Positions 47,673-57,411 of a DNA stretch of 64,000 bases are shown here, in pieces. The translations under genes were made by a program, and so were the position numbers. The stretch spans positions 62,001 through 126,000 of the forward strand of contig NZ_JODL01000003.1 of assembly GCF_000718985.1 (NCBI RefSeq), given 5' to 3'. Position 1 is the first letter of the stretch. The number at the start of each line of letters is the position of its first letter. Origin of the DNA: Streptomyces megasporus. GTDB lineage: Bacteria > Actinomycetota > Actinomycetes > Streptomycetales > Streptomycetaceae. The notes beneath the pieces were generated by a model. The model was not told the origin of the DNA. It did not search any database and worked only from the letters and a program-made list of their open reading frames with translations.

Positions 47673-48311
47673 TCACAGCTCCATGCCGAGCCGCGCCCCG
47701 CGGACGCGCTCGATGTTCTTCTCGTCGCCCTCCACCTCCACGCGCGCCGCGTCCTGCCGGCCGGAGACGAAGACCAGCAGCTCGGAGGGCTCGCCCGTGA
47801 CGGTGACGACGGGAGTGCCCTTGCGGGCCACCGCGACCTGGCCGTCGGGGCGGCGCAGCACCAGACCGACCGGGGAGCGGCGGCCGTAGAGACGGGCGGT
47901 GGTCTCCAACCGCTTCCACAGGGCGTCGGCGAAGACCGGGTCGATCTCCCGCGGAGTCCAGTCCGGCTGCGCGCGCCGGACGTCCTCGCCGTGCAGGAAG
48001 AACTCGACGGTGTTGGCCGCCTCGTCGACCTGCTTGAGAGTGAAGGGCGACATCCGCGGCGGCCCGGTACGGATGAGCTGGATCAGCTCCTCGTACGGCT
48101 TGGCCGCGAACTCTCCCTGCACACGCTCCAGCCGGGGCTGGAGCGCCTTCACCAGCATTCCCCCGACCGCGTCCGCGCGGCGCTCGCGCACCACGACGTG
48201 GGCGGCCAGATCCCGAGTCCGCCACCCGTCGCACAGGGTGGGTGCCTCGGGTCCCGCGCTCTCCAACAGATCGGCCAGCAGAAGGCGTTCGCGCCTGGCG
48301 TGGGTCGACAT
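47673..48311 (-). CDS. TIGR03085-type metal-binding protein (DinB/mycothiol-dependent isomerase fold)
   Basis: 212 aa. It begins RRERLLLADLLESAGPEAPTLC and has the pattern of the maleylpyruvate-isomerase/DinB helical bundle (LCDGWRTRDLAAHVVVRERR). The metal-ligand His is in AAHVVV, with EFFLHGEDVRR the second motif. Mycothiol-dependent enzymes share this fold; no substrate can be named. The ATG at 48311 gives the normal family length. Confidence 0.82.
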   Translation of the reverse strand: MSTHARRERLLLADLLESAGPEAPTLCDGWRTRDLAAHVVVRERRADAVGGMLVKALQPRLERVQGEFAAKPYEELIQLIRTGPPRMSPFTLKQVDEAANTVEFFLHGEDVRRAQPDWTPREIDPVFADALWKRLETTARLYGRRSPVGLVLRRPDGQVAVARKGTPVVTVTGEPSELLVFVSGRQDAARVEVEGDEKNIERVRGARLGMEL

Positions 48312-48359
48312 ACGGCCAGCCTACGACCGCCCGCCGGCCCACGCCACGCACCGCACCGG

Positions 48360-49208
48360 TCAGCCCGGCAGCGGAGCGGTGAGCTTCTGGCCGTCCTGCT
48401 CGTTGCTGAGCGTCAGCGAGCAGGAGATCTGGTCCTCACCGCGGATCTCGTACGTCGTCAGCGCCGGGTAGATCGCGTAGTAGTAGTACACCTTGCCGTC
48501 GGCCGGCATCCGCTTCAGCCGCTTCTCGGCGTCCGCCTTGCACAGCTCCAGCACCTTCTTCTGCAGCTCCACCTCGGTGGCGAAGTCGCCGGTGAGCGTC
48601 TCGTTGGCGATCACCTCGCCGTTGTGCGGCTCGTCGCAGGACCGCTCCTCCACCTTTGTGACGCCGCTGCTCAGCGACGGGTGGTCGAAGCAGGTGCCGG
48701 GCTCGAGCACCACGTACGGGACGAGGTCGCCGGGCGCCGTCGCGCTCGGCGAGGGTATGTCGAAGCTCGGCAGGTCCGTCGGGGTGTCGTCGGCCTCCGG
48801 CGAAGGGTCCTCGACCTCGGCCGTCGCGCTCGGCGTGCCCTCCGGCTTGGCCCTGTCCTTCTTGGCGTCGTCGTCGCCGGCGGCGGCGAAGAGCACGACA
48901 CCGACGATCAGACCGGCCACGAGCACGGCGGCGATGATGATGGCGGCGACCTTCCCGCCGTTGCCCCCGCCGCCCGGTGGGGGCGGGAAGGGGCCTCCTG
49001 GGCCGCCGGGGCCTCCGGGGCCGTACCCGCCGGGCTGACCGGGACCGGCCGGCGGACCGGGGTAGCCGTAGCCGGCGGACGGCCCGGGATAGCCGTAACC
49101 ACCCGCGGGCGGCCCCGGCTGCTCGGGCGGACCAAAGCCCTGCGGCGGACCGAAACCGCCACCTGGGCCGGAGTTGTGCGCATTGTTGGGCGGCGGTGGA
49201 TAACTCAT
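48360..49208 (-). CDS. Membrane-anchored protein with Pro/Gly-rich tail and Septum_form-like domain
   Basis: 282 aa. The N-terminus (1-85) is a Pro/Gly/Tyr-rich cytoplasmic tail with repeats such as GYGYPGP. One membrane helix (VAAIIIAAVLVAGLIVGVVLFAAA) and an acidic Pro/Ser/Thr linker follow. The extracellular C-terminal part has GTCFDHP, RSCDEPHNGEVIANE and SCSLTL, the Cys/His pattern of the Septum_form family. Despite the family name, a role in septation is not established. Confidence 0.75.
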   Translation of the reverse strand: MSYPPPPNNAHNSGPGGGFGPPQGFGPPEQPGPPAGGYGYPGPSAGYGYPGPPAGPGQPGGYGPGGPGGPGGPFPPPPGGGGNGGKVAAIIIAAVLVAGLIVGVVLFAAAGDDDAKKDRAKPEGTPSATAEVEDPSPEADDTPTDLPSFDIPSPSATAPGDLVPYVVLEPGTCFDHPSLSSGVTKVEERSCDEPHNGEVIANETLTGDFATEVELQKKVLELCKADAEKRLKRMPADGKVYYYYAIYPALTTYEIRGEDQISCSLTLSNEQDGQKLTAPLPG

Positions 49209-49426
49209 GGCGAAAGGATGCCGCACCGTACTGACATGCGAGGCTCCGGGGGCGTCACAAGACTGACACAACCGGGCAACCGCGGACGCGCCACGGCCCC
49301 TCGCGCCCCTCGACCCACTCGGCTTTCCTCGGGCCCGTCCTCCGGGGCGCCCCGGAACCCCTCCGGTTCCGTCCGCGGATCGGAAGGTCGTCGCGGCGCG
49401 TGGGCGCGCGGCGGCACAATGACCCC
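49209..49426. promoter_or_regulatory. Divergent region between the Septum_form-like gene and hisI
   Basis: 218 bases. At its right end, CACAAT at 49415-49420 is 6 bases from the hisI ATG with no Shine-Dalgarno, so the hisI-trpE transcript may be leaderless. No trp leader peptide with tandem Trp codons is visible. Confidence 0.4.
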
Positions 49427-49810
49427 ATGCCCCGATCCCCACTCGACCCAGCCGTGGCCGCCCGCCTCAAGCGCAACCCCGACGGTCTGGTGCCCGCCAT
49501 CGCCCAGCAGTACGACACCGGAGAAGTGCTGATGATGGGGTGGATGGACGACGAGGCACTGCGCCGCACCCTCACCACCGGCCGCTGCACCTACTGGAGC
49601 CGCAGCCGCCGCGAGTACTGGGCCAAGGGGGACACCTCCGGGCACGTCCAGCACGTGAAGTCCGTGGCCCTGGACTGCGACGGCGACACCATCCTGGTCA
49701 AGGTCGACCAGGTGGGCGCCGCCTGCCACACCGGCGACCGGACCTGCTTCGACGCCGGCGAGCTGCCGCTGGGCGGACCCGAGGTCCGGGGGGAGGGCGA
49801 CCGGGCATGA
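49427..49810 (+). CDS. hisI: Phosphoribosyl-AMP cyclohydrolase HisI
   Basis: 127 aa, the stand-alone cyclohydrolase; HisE is not fused. Zinc and magnesium ligands are in [29 protein letters not shown], and [16 protein letters not shown] is the family signature. It is separate from the main his cluster and overlaps trpE by four bases (ATGA), so histidine and tryptophan steps share a transcript here. Confidence 0.96.
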   Translation: MPRSPLDPAVAARLKRNPDGLVPAIAQQYDTGEVLMMGWMDDEALRRTLTTGRCTYWSRSRREYWAKGDTSGHVQHVKSVALDCDGDTILVKVDQVGAACHTGDRTCFDAGELPLGGPEVRGEGDRA

Positions 49811-51372
49811 CCACGACCGGCACCTTCTCCGGCGCCGTCCCCGATCCGGAGACCTTCCGCACGCTCGCCAAGGACCGCCGGGTCATCCCCGTCACCCGGC
49901 GCCTGCTGGCCGACGGCGACACCCCCATCGCCCTCTACCGCAAGCTCACCGCCGAGCGCCCCGGCACCTTCCTGCTGGAATCGGCGGCCGGGGGCACCTC
50001 CCACGCCGTGGGCGGTGGGGGAGGCCACACCTGGTCGCGCTACTCCTTCGTGGGCGTGCGCACCTCCGCCACGCTCACCGTCCGCGACGGGCGGGCCCAC
50101 TGGCTGGGCGCCCCGCCGGTCGGCGTCCCCACCGACGGCGACCCCCTGGAGGCGCTGCGCGCCACGGTCGAGGCCCTGCACACCCCCCGCGACCTCCACC
50201 ACAGCGCCGACCTGCCGCCCTTCACCGGAGGCATGGTGGGCTACCTCGGCTACGACATCGTGCGCCGTCTGGAGCGCATCGGCGACAGCACCCGGGACGA
50301 CCTGGGGCTGCCCGAGCTGACCATGATGCTCACCTCCGACCTCGCGGTCCTCGACCACCGCGACGGCACGGTGCTGCTGATCGCCAACGCCATCAACCAC
50401 AACGACCTGGACACCGGCGTGGACGAGGCGTACGCCGACGCGGTGCGGCGCCTGGACGCCATGACCGCCGACCTCGACCGTCCCGTGCCCGCCGGCGCCA
50501 CCCCCCTCCCCGCGTCCGAACCGCCCGAACACGCCGCGCGCTGGGGCGGACGGGAGTTCCGGGAGGCGGTGGAGGAGATCAAGGAACGCATCCGCGCCGG
50601 CGAGGCGTTCCAGGTGGTTCCCTCGCAGCGGTTCGAGGCGCCCTGCCCGGCGAGCGCGCTCGACGTCTACCGCGTGCTGCGCGCCACCAACCCCAGCCCG
50701 TACATGTACCTGCTGCGCTTCGACGGCTTCGACGTCGTCGGCTCCAGCCCCGAGGCGCTGGTGAAGGTCGAGGACGGGCGCGCGATGATGCACCCCATCG
50801 CCGGCACGCGCCCGCGCGGCGCGACCCCGCGGGAGGACGCCGCGCTCGCCGAGGAACTGCTGGCCGACCCCAAGGAGCGCGCCGAGCACCTGATGCTCGT
50901 CGACCTGGGCCGCAACGACCTGGGGAGGGTCTGCGAGCCCGGCAGCGTCGAGGTCGTCGACTTCATGTCGATCGAGCGCTACAGCCACGTGATGCACATC
51001 GTCTCCACGGTGACCGGGCGGCTGGCGGAGGGCCGGACGGCCTTCGACGCGCTCACCGCCTGCTTCCCGGCCGGCACGCTCTCGGGCGCCCCCAAACCGC
51101 GCGCGATGCAGATCATCGAGGAGCTGGAACCCACGCGTCGCGGTCTGTACGGCGGCTGCGTCGGCTACCTCGACTTCGCGGGCGACGCCGACACCGCCAT
51201 CGCCATCCGCACCGCCCTGCTGCGCGACGGGACGGCCCACGTCCAGGCGGGCGCCGGCGTCGTCGCCGACTCCGACCCGGCGGCGGAGGACGCCGAGTGC
51301 CGCAACAAGGCTGCGGCGGTGCTCAGGGCGGTGCACATCGCCGGACGGCTCGGCGGTAGCGTGGGAGGGTGA
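49807..51372 (+). CDS. trpE: Anthranilate synthase component I TrpE
   Basis: 521 aa. Makes anthranilate from chorismate with a TrpG amidotransferase not present in this window. The regulatory LLES segment ([10 protein letters not shown]) that binds feedback tryptophan is near residue 57. Catalytic motifs are [37 protein letters not shown] and [20 protein letters not shown]. It starts within the hisI stop and its own stop overlaps the next gene, so no attenuator can lie directly before it. Confidence 0.97.
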   Translation: MTTTGTFSGAVPDPETFRTLAKDRRVIPVTRRLLADGDTPIALYRKLTAERPGTFLLESAAGGTSHAVGGGGGHTWSRYSFVGVRTSATLTVRDGRAHWLGAPPVGVPTDGDPLEALRATVEALHTPRDLHHSADLPPFTGGMVGYLGYDIVRRLERIGDSTRDDLGLPELTMMLTSDLAVLDHRDGTVLLIANAINHNDLDTGVDEAYADAVRRLDAMTADLDRPVPAGATPLPASEPPEHAARWGGREFREAVEEIKERIRAGEAFQVVPSQRFEAPCPASALDVYRVLRATNPSPYMYLLRFDGFDVVGSSPEALVKVEDGRAMMHPIAGTRPRGATPREDAALAEELLADPKERAEHLMLVDLGRNDLGRVCEPGSVEVVDFMSIERYSHVMHIVSTVTGRLAEGRTAFDALTACFPAGTLSGAPKPRAMQIIEELEPTRRGLYGGCVGYLDFAGDADTAIAIRTALLRDGTAHVQAGAGVVADSDPAAEDAECRNKAAAVLRAVHIAGRLGGSVGG

Positions 51373-52049
51373 CTTCCCCGCCCCCCGACGCCACCCCCGA
51401 CACCACTCCCGCCGCGTCCTCGCCGACCTCCGCCGCGTCCCGACGCACGCTCGCCGCGGCGGCGCTCTGCGGCGCGATCGGCGCCGCCGCGGCCCTGGTG
51501 GCCTCGGGGCGGGTCTGGGGCGAGGGCACCGCCGTCCTGGCGCAGGGCGAGCTGCCGGTCCGGGTCACGGGCGGCGAGGTGACCGGACTGCCCAGTGCCC
51601 TGGCCCTGGTCGGCCTGGCCGCGCTGGTCGCCGTCTTCGCCGTCCGCCGCGCCGGCCGGACGCTCGTCGCCGCGCTGCTGGCCCTGTGCGGCGCGGGCAC
51701 CGCCGCGGCCGCGCCAATGGCCGTCTGGGGCGGGCAGGGGACCACCGCGCTGGAGGCCGAGGCGGCCGAGGTCACCGGTCTGACCCACGGCGGGGTCGAG
51801 GCCGTCTCCTTCGGCCCGTGGCCGTGGGTGGCCGCCGCCGGTGGCGTCCTGCTGCTGGCCGCCGGGCTGCTGGCGCTGCGCCACGGGCACGCCTGGCCCG
51901 CGATGTCGGGCCGCCACGAACGCGCGGGGGCCTCGGGCCCGGCGAGGGGACGCCGTCCGGCCCCCGATCCGGAGCGTCCCGAGGAACTGTGGAAGGCTCT
52001 CGACCGGGGGGAGGACCCCACCGCCGGAGGCGGCGGAAACGGCGCCTGA
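51369..52049 (+). CDS. Trp-associated membrane protein (TIGR02234 family)
   Basis: 226 aa with four hydrophobic segments ([71 protein letters not shown]) and a disordered charged C-terminus. The family occurs next to trp genes in actinobacteria, between trpE and trpC; its role is unknown. A tryptophan-related transporter or sensor has been a natural guess but nothing in the sequence proves it. The GTG overlaps the trpE stop. Confidence 0.85.
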   Translation: MTSPPPDATPDTTPAASSPTSAASRRTLAAAALCGAIGAAAALVASGRVWGEGTAVLAQGELPVRVTGGEVTGLPSALALVGLAALVAVFAVRRAGRTLVAALLALCGAGTAAAAPMAVWGGQGTTALEAEAAEVTGLTHGGVEAVSFGPWPWVAAAGGVLLLAAGLLALRHGHAWPAMSGRHERAGASGPARGRRPAPDPERPEELWKALDRGEDPTAGGGGNGA

Positions 52050-52098
52050 CACAATGGCTGGTGAGCGACCCCAGATCGGACCTACGAGGAGCAACTCA

Positions 52099-52341
52099 AT
52101 GGCGGGCAACAACCACGGACACACTCCTGCCGCCTGGACCGGCGTCACCATCTCGTTCATCGGCTTCTGCGTCGCCTCGGTCTTCACCGTGATGGCCGAG
52201 CCGGTGGGATTCTGGGCCGGAGTGGCCATCGTCCTCCTCGGCGGCGTCGTCGGCCTGGTGATGAGCTCGATGGGCATGGGCCAGCCGCAGTACTCGCAGG
52301 GCCGGCCGACCCAGCCCAAGGAGCGGGCGCAGCAGTCGTAG
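52099..52341 (+). CDS. HGxxPAAW-family small membrane protein
   Basis: 80 aa. The N-terminal motif HGHTPAAW at residues 6-13 defines the family. Two hydrophobic segments follow (TISFIGFCVASVFTVMA and FWAGVAIVLLGGVVGLVMSSMGM), then a polar Gln-rich tail. It is widespread in streptomycetes next to trp genes; function unknown. The ATG has GAGGAGC upstream. A terminator follows. Confidence 0.85.
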   Translation: MAGNNHGHTPAAWTGVTISFIGFCVASVFTVMAEPVGFWAGVAIVLLGGVVGLVMSSMGMGQPQYSQGRPTQPKERAQQS

Positions 52342-52367
52342 TCGGGCCGCCGGGGCGGCTCGTTCGG

Positions 52368-52397
52368 GCGCGGTGCCGCGAGCCGGCACCGCGCTTT
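52368..52397 (+). terminator. 11-bp perfect hairpin with short T-run before trpC
   Basis: Arms 52368-52378 (GCGCGGTGCCG) and 52384-52394 pair perfectly around a 5-base loop, followed by TTT. It ends the hisI-trpE transcript and separates it from trpC. Confidence 0.85.
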
Positions 52398-52570
52398 CCC
52401 GTATCGCGCGCCGCCACGACCGGTGACGGCGGACACTGCCCGGTATGTGGGATTCGGCCCACCGGATGCGGGTCCGCGCCCACCGGCCCGATACCATCGC
52501 AGTGCGGTGACCAGACCAGCCCCGCGCCCGGCGCAGGGACCGAGAGCCAGCCAGGAAGGGGGCCGCTCGA
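52398..52570 (+). promoter_or_regulatory. trpC promoter/leader region
   Basis: 173 non-coding bases. A -10-like TACCAT lies near 52493-52498, giving a leader of roughly 65-70 bases. The ribosome site GGAAGGGGG precedes the GTG. No open frame with Trp codons is present, so a classical attenuator with a Trp leader peptide is not supported. Confidence 0.4.
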
Positions 52571-53380
52571 GTGAGTGTGCTCGACGAGATCATCGACGGG
52601 GTCCGCGCGGACCTGGCCGAGCGGCAGGCACGCGTCGGCCTCGACGAGCTCAAGGAGCGCGCGGCCAAGGCGCCCCGGGCACGCGACGGCGCGGCCGCTC
52701 TGAAGGGCGACGGCGTCAAGGTGATCTGCGAGGTCAAGCGGTCCAGCCCGTCGAAGGGCGCCCTGGCCGCCATCGCGGACCCGGCCGGGCTCGCCGCCGA
52801 CTACGAGGCGGGCGGCGCGGCGGTCATCTCGGTGCTGACCGAGCAGCGGCGGTTCGGCGGTTCGCTGGCCGACCTGGAGGCCGTGCGCGCCAGGGTGGAC
52901 GTCCCCGTCCTGCGCAAGGACTTCATCGTCACCTCCTACCAGTTGTGGGAGGCGCGGGCACACGGGGCGGACATCGCCCTGCTGATCGTGGCCGCCCTCG
53001 ACCAGCCGGCGCTGGTGTCCCTGGTGGAGCGGGCCGAGTCGATCGGTCTCACCCCGCTGGTCGAGGTGCACGACGAGGAGGAGGTCGAACGGGCCGTGGA
53101 CGCCGGTGCGAAGGTCATCGGCGTGAACGCCCGCAACCTCAAGACCCTGGAGGTGGACCGCGGCACCTTCGCCCGGGTCGCCCCCGAGATCCCCGAGGGC
53201 ATCGTCAAGGTGGCCGAGTCGGGCGTGCGCGGCCCGCACGACCTGATCGCGTACGCCAACGAGGGCGCCGACGCCGTCCTCGTCGGCGAGTCGCTGGTCA
53301 CCGGCAAGGACCCGAAGTCCGCCGTCGCCGACCTGGTCGCGGCGGGTGCCCACCCCGCCCTGCGGCACGGCGGGAACTGA
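52571..53380 (+). CDS. trpC: Indole-3-glycerol phosphate synthase TrpC
   Basis: 269 aa TIM barrel that closes CdRP to indole-3-glycerol phosphate. Catalytic lysines are in [11 protein letters not shown] and [11 protein letters not shown], and the glutamates in [10 protein letters not shown] and [19 protein letters not shown] is also conserved. It heads the trpC-trpM-trpB-trpA group; trpM follows 13 bases downstream. Confidence 0.97.
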   Translation: MSVLDEIIDGVRADLAERQARVGLDELKERAAKAPRARDGAAALKGDGVKVICEVKRSSPSKGALAAIADPAGLAADYEAGGAAVISVLTEQRRFGGSLADLEAVRARVDVPVLRKDFIVTSYQLWEARAHGADIALLIVAALDQPALVSLVERAESIGLTPLVEVHDEEEVERAVDAGAKVIGVNARNLKTLEVDRGTFARVAPEIPEGIVKVAESGVRGPHDLIAYANEGADAVLVGESLVTGKDPKSAVADLVAAGAHPALRHGGN

Positions 53381-53393
53381 ACGGAGCCGCCCG

Positions 53394-53546
53394 ATGTCCC
53401 TGAGCGCACGCCTCGCCCGCGGCTGCCGCCCGCGCGGCTGCCGCGCGCCCGCACGCCGGGTGCTGGGGCGGCGCGTGCGCTACCACATCGGCTGCGAGCC
53501 GGGTCAGATCAACGGACAGCGATGGTGCGCGGAGAGCGTGCGCTGA
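53394..53546 (+). CDS. trpM: TrpM, small cysteine- and arginine-rich protein
   Basis: 50 aa. Position between trpC and trpB and composition match the TrpM described in S. coelicolor as a modulator of tryptophan synthesis and development. The protein is basic with four cysteines (RGCRPRGCRAPA, HIGCEPGQ, QRWCAESVR), enough for a small metal site. CGGAG lies upstream of the ATG. The mechanism is unknown. A hairpin follows directly at 53560-53578. Confidence 0.8.
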   Translation: MSLSARLARGCRPRGCRAPARRVLGRRVRYHIGCEPGQINGQRWCAESVR

Positions 53547-53781
53547 ATCCGGACCTCTCCGCCGGTCTCTGACCGGCGCCGTGGACGTCCCCGGTTTCCG
53601 GACGAGAGGCCGCGGCACCACCGCGCGCCGCTCCGCGCTCCGCGCACCCCTCCGAGGCGCCGTCGCGCCCGCACCGCGGGCTCGCACCGTCGGGCCCGGC
53701 CGGAGGGGTGGGCGGCACACCGTTTCCGTTCCTTCCTGACCGATCTCTCTGGGGCACACGCCCCGACAAGGAGCATGTCGG
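53547..53781 (+). promoter_or_regulatory. Structured trpM-trpB intergenic region
   Basis: 235 non-coding bases with three hairpin elements: 8-bp stem CGCCGGTC/GACCGGCG at 53560-53578; perfect 10-bp arms CACCCCTCCG at 53645-53654 and CGGAGGGGTG at 53701-53710; and a 5-bp GGGGC/GCCCC stem at 53751-53764, three bases before the trpB ribosome site AAGGAG (53768-53773). The first may end the trpC-trpM message; the last may limit access to the ribosome site. Confidence 0.55.
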
Positions 53782-55032
53782 ATGTCGACCGACTTCTTCG
53801 TTCCCGACCCCGAGGGCCGGGTGCCGACCGCCGAGGGGTACTTCGGCGCGTTCGGCGGCAAGTTCATCCCGGAGGCCCTCGTCGCCGCCGTGGACGAGGT
53901 GGCGGCCGAGTACGAGAAGGCGAAGGCCGATCCGGCGTTCGCCGCCGAACTCGAGGACCTCCTCGTCAACTACACGGGCCGGCCCAGCGCCCTGACCGAG
54001 GTGCGGCGCTTCGCCGAGCACGCGGGCGGCGCCCGGGTCTTCCTCAAGCGGGAGGACCTCAACCACACCGGCTCCCACAAGATCAACAACGTGCTGGGGC
54101 AGGCGCTGCTCACCAAGCGCATGGGCAAGACCCGGGTCATCGCCGAGACCGGCGCCGGTCAGCACGGCGTCGCCACGGCCACCGCCTGCGCCCTGTTCGG
54201 CCTGGAGTGCACCATCTACATGGGCGAGATCGACACCCGGCGCCAGGCGCTCAACGTCGCCCGGATGCGCATGCTGGGCGCCGAGGTGATCCCCGTGACC
54301 TCCGGCAGCCGGACGCTGAAGGACGCCATCAACGAGGCGTTCCGCGACTGGGTCGCCAACGTGGACCACACCCACTACCTGTTCGGCACGGTCGCCGGCC
54401 CCCACCCCTTCCCGGCGCTGGTGCGCGACTTCCACCGTGTCATCGGCGTCGAGGCCAGGCGGCAGATCCTCCAGCGTGCCGGGCGACTGCCGGACGCGGT
54501 GCTGGCCTGCGTCGGCGGCGGCTCCAACGCCATCGGCCTGTTCCACGCCTTCATCCCCGACACGTCCGTCCGCCTGATCGGTCTGGAGGCCGCCGGGCAC
54601 GGAGTGGACTCCGGCGAGCACGCGGCGACGCTGACCGCCGGCGAGCCGGGCATCCTCCACGGCTCGCGCTCCTACGTCCTCCAGGACGACGAGGGGCAGA
54701 TCACCGAGCCGTACTCCATCTCGGCCGGCCTGGACTACCCCGGCATCGGCCCCGAACACGCCTACCTGAAGGACACCGGACGCGGCGAGTACCGCCCGGT
54801 GACCGACGACGAGGCGATGCGGGCCCTGCGCCTGCTGTCGGAGACCGAGGGCATCATCCCGGCCATCGAGAGCGCGCACGCGCTCGCCGGCGCCCTGCGG
54901 GTGGGCCGCGAACTGGGGAAGGACGCGCTGCTGCTGGTGAACCTCTCCGGACGCGGCGACAAGGACATGGACACCGCCGCCCGCTACTTCGGGCTGTACG
55001 ACGGTGCGGACACCGCGAAGGGGACCGAGTGA
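53782..55032 (+). CDS. trpB: Tryptophan synthase beta subunit TrpB
   Basis: 416 aa PLP enzyme that joins indole and serine. The Schiff-base lysine is K100 in [18 protein letters not shown] follows, and the phosphate loop is [10 protein letters not shown]. It is the standard trpB1 type that pairs with TrpA. The ATG at 53782 has AAGGAG at 8-base spacing; another ATG at 53775 is out of frame. The stop overlaps the trpA ATG by one base. Confidence 0.97.
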   Translation: MSTDFFVPDPEGRVPTAEGYFGAFGGKFIPEALVAAVDEVAAEYEKAKADPAFAAELEDLLVNYTGRPSALTEVRRFAEHAGGARVFLKREDLNHTGSHKINNVLGQALLTKRMGKTRVIAETGAGQHGVATATACALFGLECTIYMGEIDTRRQALNVARMRMLGAEVIPVTSGSRTLKDAINEAFRDWVANVDHTHYLFGTVAGPHPFPALVRDFHRVIGVEARRQILQRAGRLPDAVLACVGGGSNAIGLFHAFIPDTSVRLIGLEAAGHGVDSGEHAATLTAGEPGILHGSRSYVLQDDEGQITEPYSISAGLDYPGIGPEHAYLKDTGRGEYRPVTDDEAMRALRLLSETEGIIPAIESAHALAGALRVGRELGKDALLLVNLSGRGDKDMDTAARYFGLYDGADTAKGTE

Positions 55033-55853
55033 TGGCGGGACAGGCGGAACTGCTGGAGCGCGTCCTGGCGGACGCCGGAAACGAGGGACGGGCCGCGCTG
55101 GTGGGCTACCTGCCCGCCGGATTCCCCACCGTGGACGGCGGCATCGCCGCCTGCACGACCCTGCTGAAGAGCGGCTGCGACATCGTCGAGGTCGGCCTGC
55201 CGCACAGCGACCCCGTGATGGACGGACCGGTCATCCAGACCGCCGACGACATCGCCCTGCGCGGCGGCGTGCGGATCGCCGACGTGATGCGCACCGTGCG
55301 CGAGGCGCACGCCGCCACGGGAGCGCCCGTGCTGTGCATGACGTACTGGAACCCGGTGGACCGCTACGGCCCCGAACGCTTCGCCGCCGAACTGGCCGAG
55401 GCGGGCGGCGCGGGCTGCATCCTGCCCGACCTGCCGGTGGAGGAGTCCGAGGCATGGCGGAAGGCGGCCGAGCAGCACGGCCTGGCGACCGTCTTCGTGG
55501 TGGCGCCCAGCAGCCGCGACGAGCGACTGGCGAAGATCACCGCGGCGGGCAGCGGCTTCGTCTACGCCGCCTCCCTGATGGGCGTCACCGGCACCCGTGA
55601 GTCGATGGGGCAGGAGGCCGAGGAGCTGGTGGGGCGCGTCCGCGCCACCACCGACCTGCCGGTGTGCGTCGGCATCGGGGTCTCGAACGCCGACCACGCC
55701 GCCAAGGTCGCCTCCTTCGCGGACGGCGTGATCGTCGGCTCGGCCTTCGTCAAGCGTCTGCTGGAGCACACCGACGACCCGGCCGCGGGCCTGGCCGCGA
55801 TCGGGGAACTCGCCGGCGAACTGGCCGAGGGCGTCCGGCGCGGAAACCGGTGA
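55032..55853 (+). CDS. trpA: Tryptophan synthase alpha subunit TrpA
   Basis: 273 aa TIM barrel that releases indole from indole-3-glycerol phosphate. The catalytic residues are E53 and D64 in IVEVGLPHSDPVMDGP, with YAASLMGVTGTR and GIGVSNADHAAKVASFADGVIVGSAFVK as phosphate-binding parts. It overlaps trpB and is the last gene of the group; a strong hairpin follows. Confidence 0.97.
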   Translation: MAGQAELLERVLADAGNEGRAALVGYLPAGFPTVDGGIAACTTLLKSGCDIVEVGLPHSDPVMDGPVIQTADDIALRGGVRIADVMRTVREAHAATGAPVLCMTYWNPVDRYGPERFAAELAEAGGAGCILPDLPVEESEAWRKAAEQHGLATVFVVAPSSRDERLAKITAAGSGFVYAASLMGVTGTRESMGQEAEELVGRVRATTDLPVCVGIGVSNADHAAKVASFADGVIVGSAFVKRLLEHTDDPAAGLAAIGELAGELAEGVRRGNR

Positions 55854-55901
55854 AAACCCGGTAGGAACCGGTAGAAGACGAGCAGGCCGACCCCCACCCG
55901 T

Positions 55902-55935
55902 CCCTGAGGCGCCCCGACACCGGGGCGTCTCAGGG
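55902..55935. terminator. 15-bp hairpin after trpA, shared with the convergent symporter
   Basis: Arms 55902-55916 and 55921-55935 pair over 15 positions with one G-U pair, around a 4-base loop. The right arm contains the stop codon of the symporter gene on the other strand, so one structure ends both operons. Confidence 0.85.
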
Positions 55936-57411
55936 CGCGTGCAGTCTCAACACGGCCCGCTCGGACCAGTCGGCCGGGGTGCCGCGCGACGACACGACGA
56001 TCATGGTGAGGAAGGCCAGCGGAACGGTCCACGCCGCGGGCTGGGCGAGCAGCACCGTCAACCAGGCCGACGACGGCCGCGTGACGGCCGACAGCACAGC
56101 CGCCCCCGTCGCCGTGACCGCCCCGACGGCCAACCCGCAGGCCGCGCCCGTCACCGTCAGCCGCGTCCACCAGATGCCCAGCACCAGCAGCGGACAGAAC
56201 GTGGAGGCGGCCACCGCGAACGCCCAGCCGACCACGACGTTGATGTCCAGGTGCCCGGCGGGCAGCGACAGCAGCACCGCCACGAACGCCCCCACCCCCA
56301 CCGCCACCCGCAGCCTGGAGACACCCCCGCCGAACAGGTCGTGGGAGAGCCCGCCCGCCAGGGCCAGCAGCAGCCCGGAGGAGGTGGACAGGAACGCCGC
56401 GAACGCGCCGGTCGCCACCAGGGCGGTCAGCACGCTGCCCAGCAGCCCGGGCACCGCGGTCCCCGGCAGGACGACCGAGACGGTGTCGGTGGCGTTGCTG
56501 TACACCAGGTGCGGGGTGAGGACCCGCCCCAGCAGCCCGTAGACCGCCGGGAACAGGTAGAAGACGCCCAACAGGCCGATCACCACCACGGCCACCCGAC
56601 GGGCGGCCCGGGCCGTGGGACTGGTGTGGAACCGCATGATCACGTGCGGCAGCCCGATCGCGCCCAGCGTCGTCGCCAACAGCACCGACCAGGTGGACAG
56701 CAACGGCAGCCCCGCCCCCTGGAGGTCGATCAGCGGACGGCTCCAGTGCTCGGAGGCGAGTTCCCCGACGTCCACCGGACGCAGCGCCTCCGCCCGGGTC
56801 TCCGCGCCGACGTACACCACCAGATAGATCGCCGGCACGGCGATGAACAGCAGCTTGACCAGATAGTGGAAGGCCTGGACGTAGGTGGCCGACCGCATCC
56901 CGCCCACCGCGATCGACGCGCTCACCACCAGCCCGGCCAACACCACCCCCACCCAGTACGGGGTGCCGCTGACCAGGTGGAGGACCATCCCGGCACCCTT
57001 GAACTGCGGCACCAGATAGAGCCACATGATCACCAGGACGATCAGCCCGCACAGCTTGCGGACCGCGGGCGAGCCCAGCCGGTACTCCGCGAAGTCCGGC
57101 ACGGTGAACGCGCCCGAGCGCCGCATGGGCCCGGCCACCAGGGCGACCACGGCGACGTACCCGGCGGTGAAGCCGACCGCGTACCACATCGCGCCCAGCC
57201 CGTCCTTGAGCGTCATCCCGGCCAGCCCGAGCACCGAGGCGGCCGAGACGTACTCCCCGGCGATCGCCATGGCGTTCCAGCCGGGGGAGATGCGTCGGGA
57301 GGCGACGAGGAAGTCCGGGCTGGTCCGGGCCGCGTGGACGCCGTAGAGACCGATGGCCAGACTGGCGACCAAGACCAGACCGATCGCCGTCATGGAGGCC
57401 GCGGCGGTCAC
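55930..57411 (-). CDS. Sodium/solute symporter, SSS family
   Basis: 493 aa, about 13 membrane segments. SSS-family features include NAMAIAGEYVSAASVLGLAG near the N-terminus, GAIGLPHVIMRFHTSP in the middle and AFAAFLSTSSGLLLALAG later. It is close to ActP/acetate-type transporters and paralogous to the gene at 59833. The GTG overlaps the stop of the small membrane gene before it (GTGA). It is the last gene of the LytS/LytTR cassette; substrate probably a short carboxylate, by analogy only. Confidence 0.9.
   Translation of the reverse strand: MTAAASMTAIGLVLVASLAIGLYGVHAARTSPDFLVASRRISPGWNAMAIAGEYVSAASVLGLAGMTLKDGLGAMWYAVGFTAGYVAVVALVAGPMRRSGAFTVPDFAEYRLGSPAVRKLCGLIVLVIMWLYLVPQFKGAGMVLHLVSGTPYWVGVVLAGLVVSASIAVGGMRSATYVQAFHYLVKLLFIAVPAIYLVVYVGAETRAEALRPVDVGELASEHWSRPLIDLQGAGLPLLSTWSVLLATTLGAIGLPHVIMRFHTSPTARAARRVAVVVIGLLGVFYLFPAVYGLLGRVLTPHLVYSNATDTVSVVLPGTAVPGLLGSVLTALVATGAFAAFLSTSSGLLLALAGGLSHDLFGGGVSRLRVAVGVGAFVAVLLSLPAGHLDINVVVGWAFAVAASTFCPLLVLGIWWTRLTVTGAACGLAVGAVTATGAAVLSAVTRPSSAWLTVLLAQPAAWTVPLAFLTMIVVSSRGTPADWSERAVLRLHAP

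Noticed and set aside
52398..52570. Possible Trp attenuator leader before trpC
   Set aside because: No short frame with Trp codons is present; the only GTG frame there runs on without Trp.
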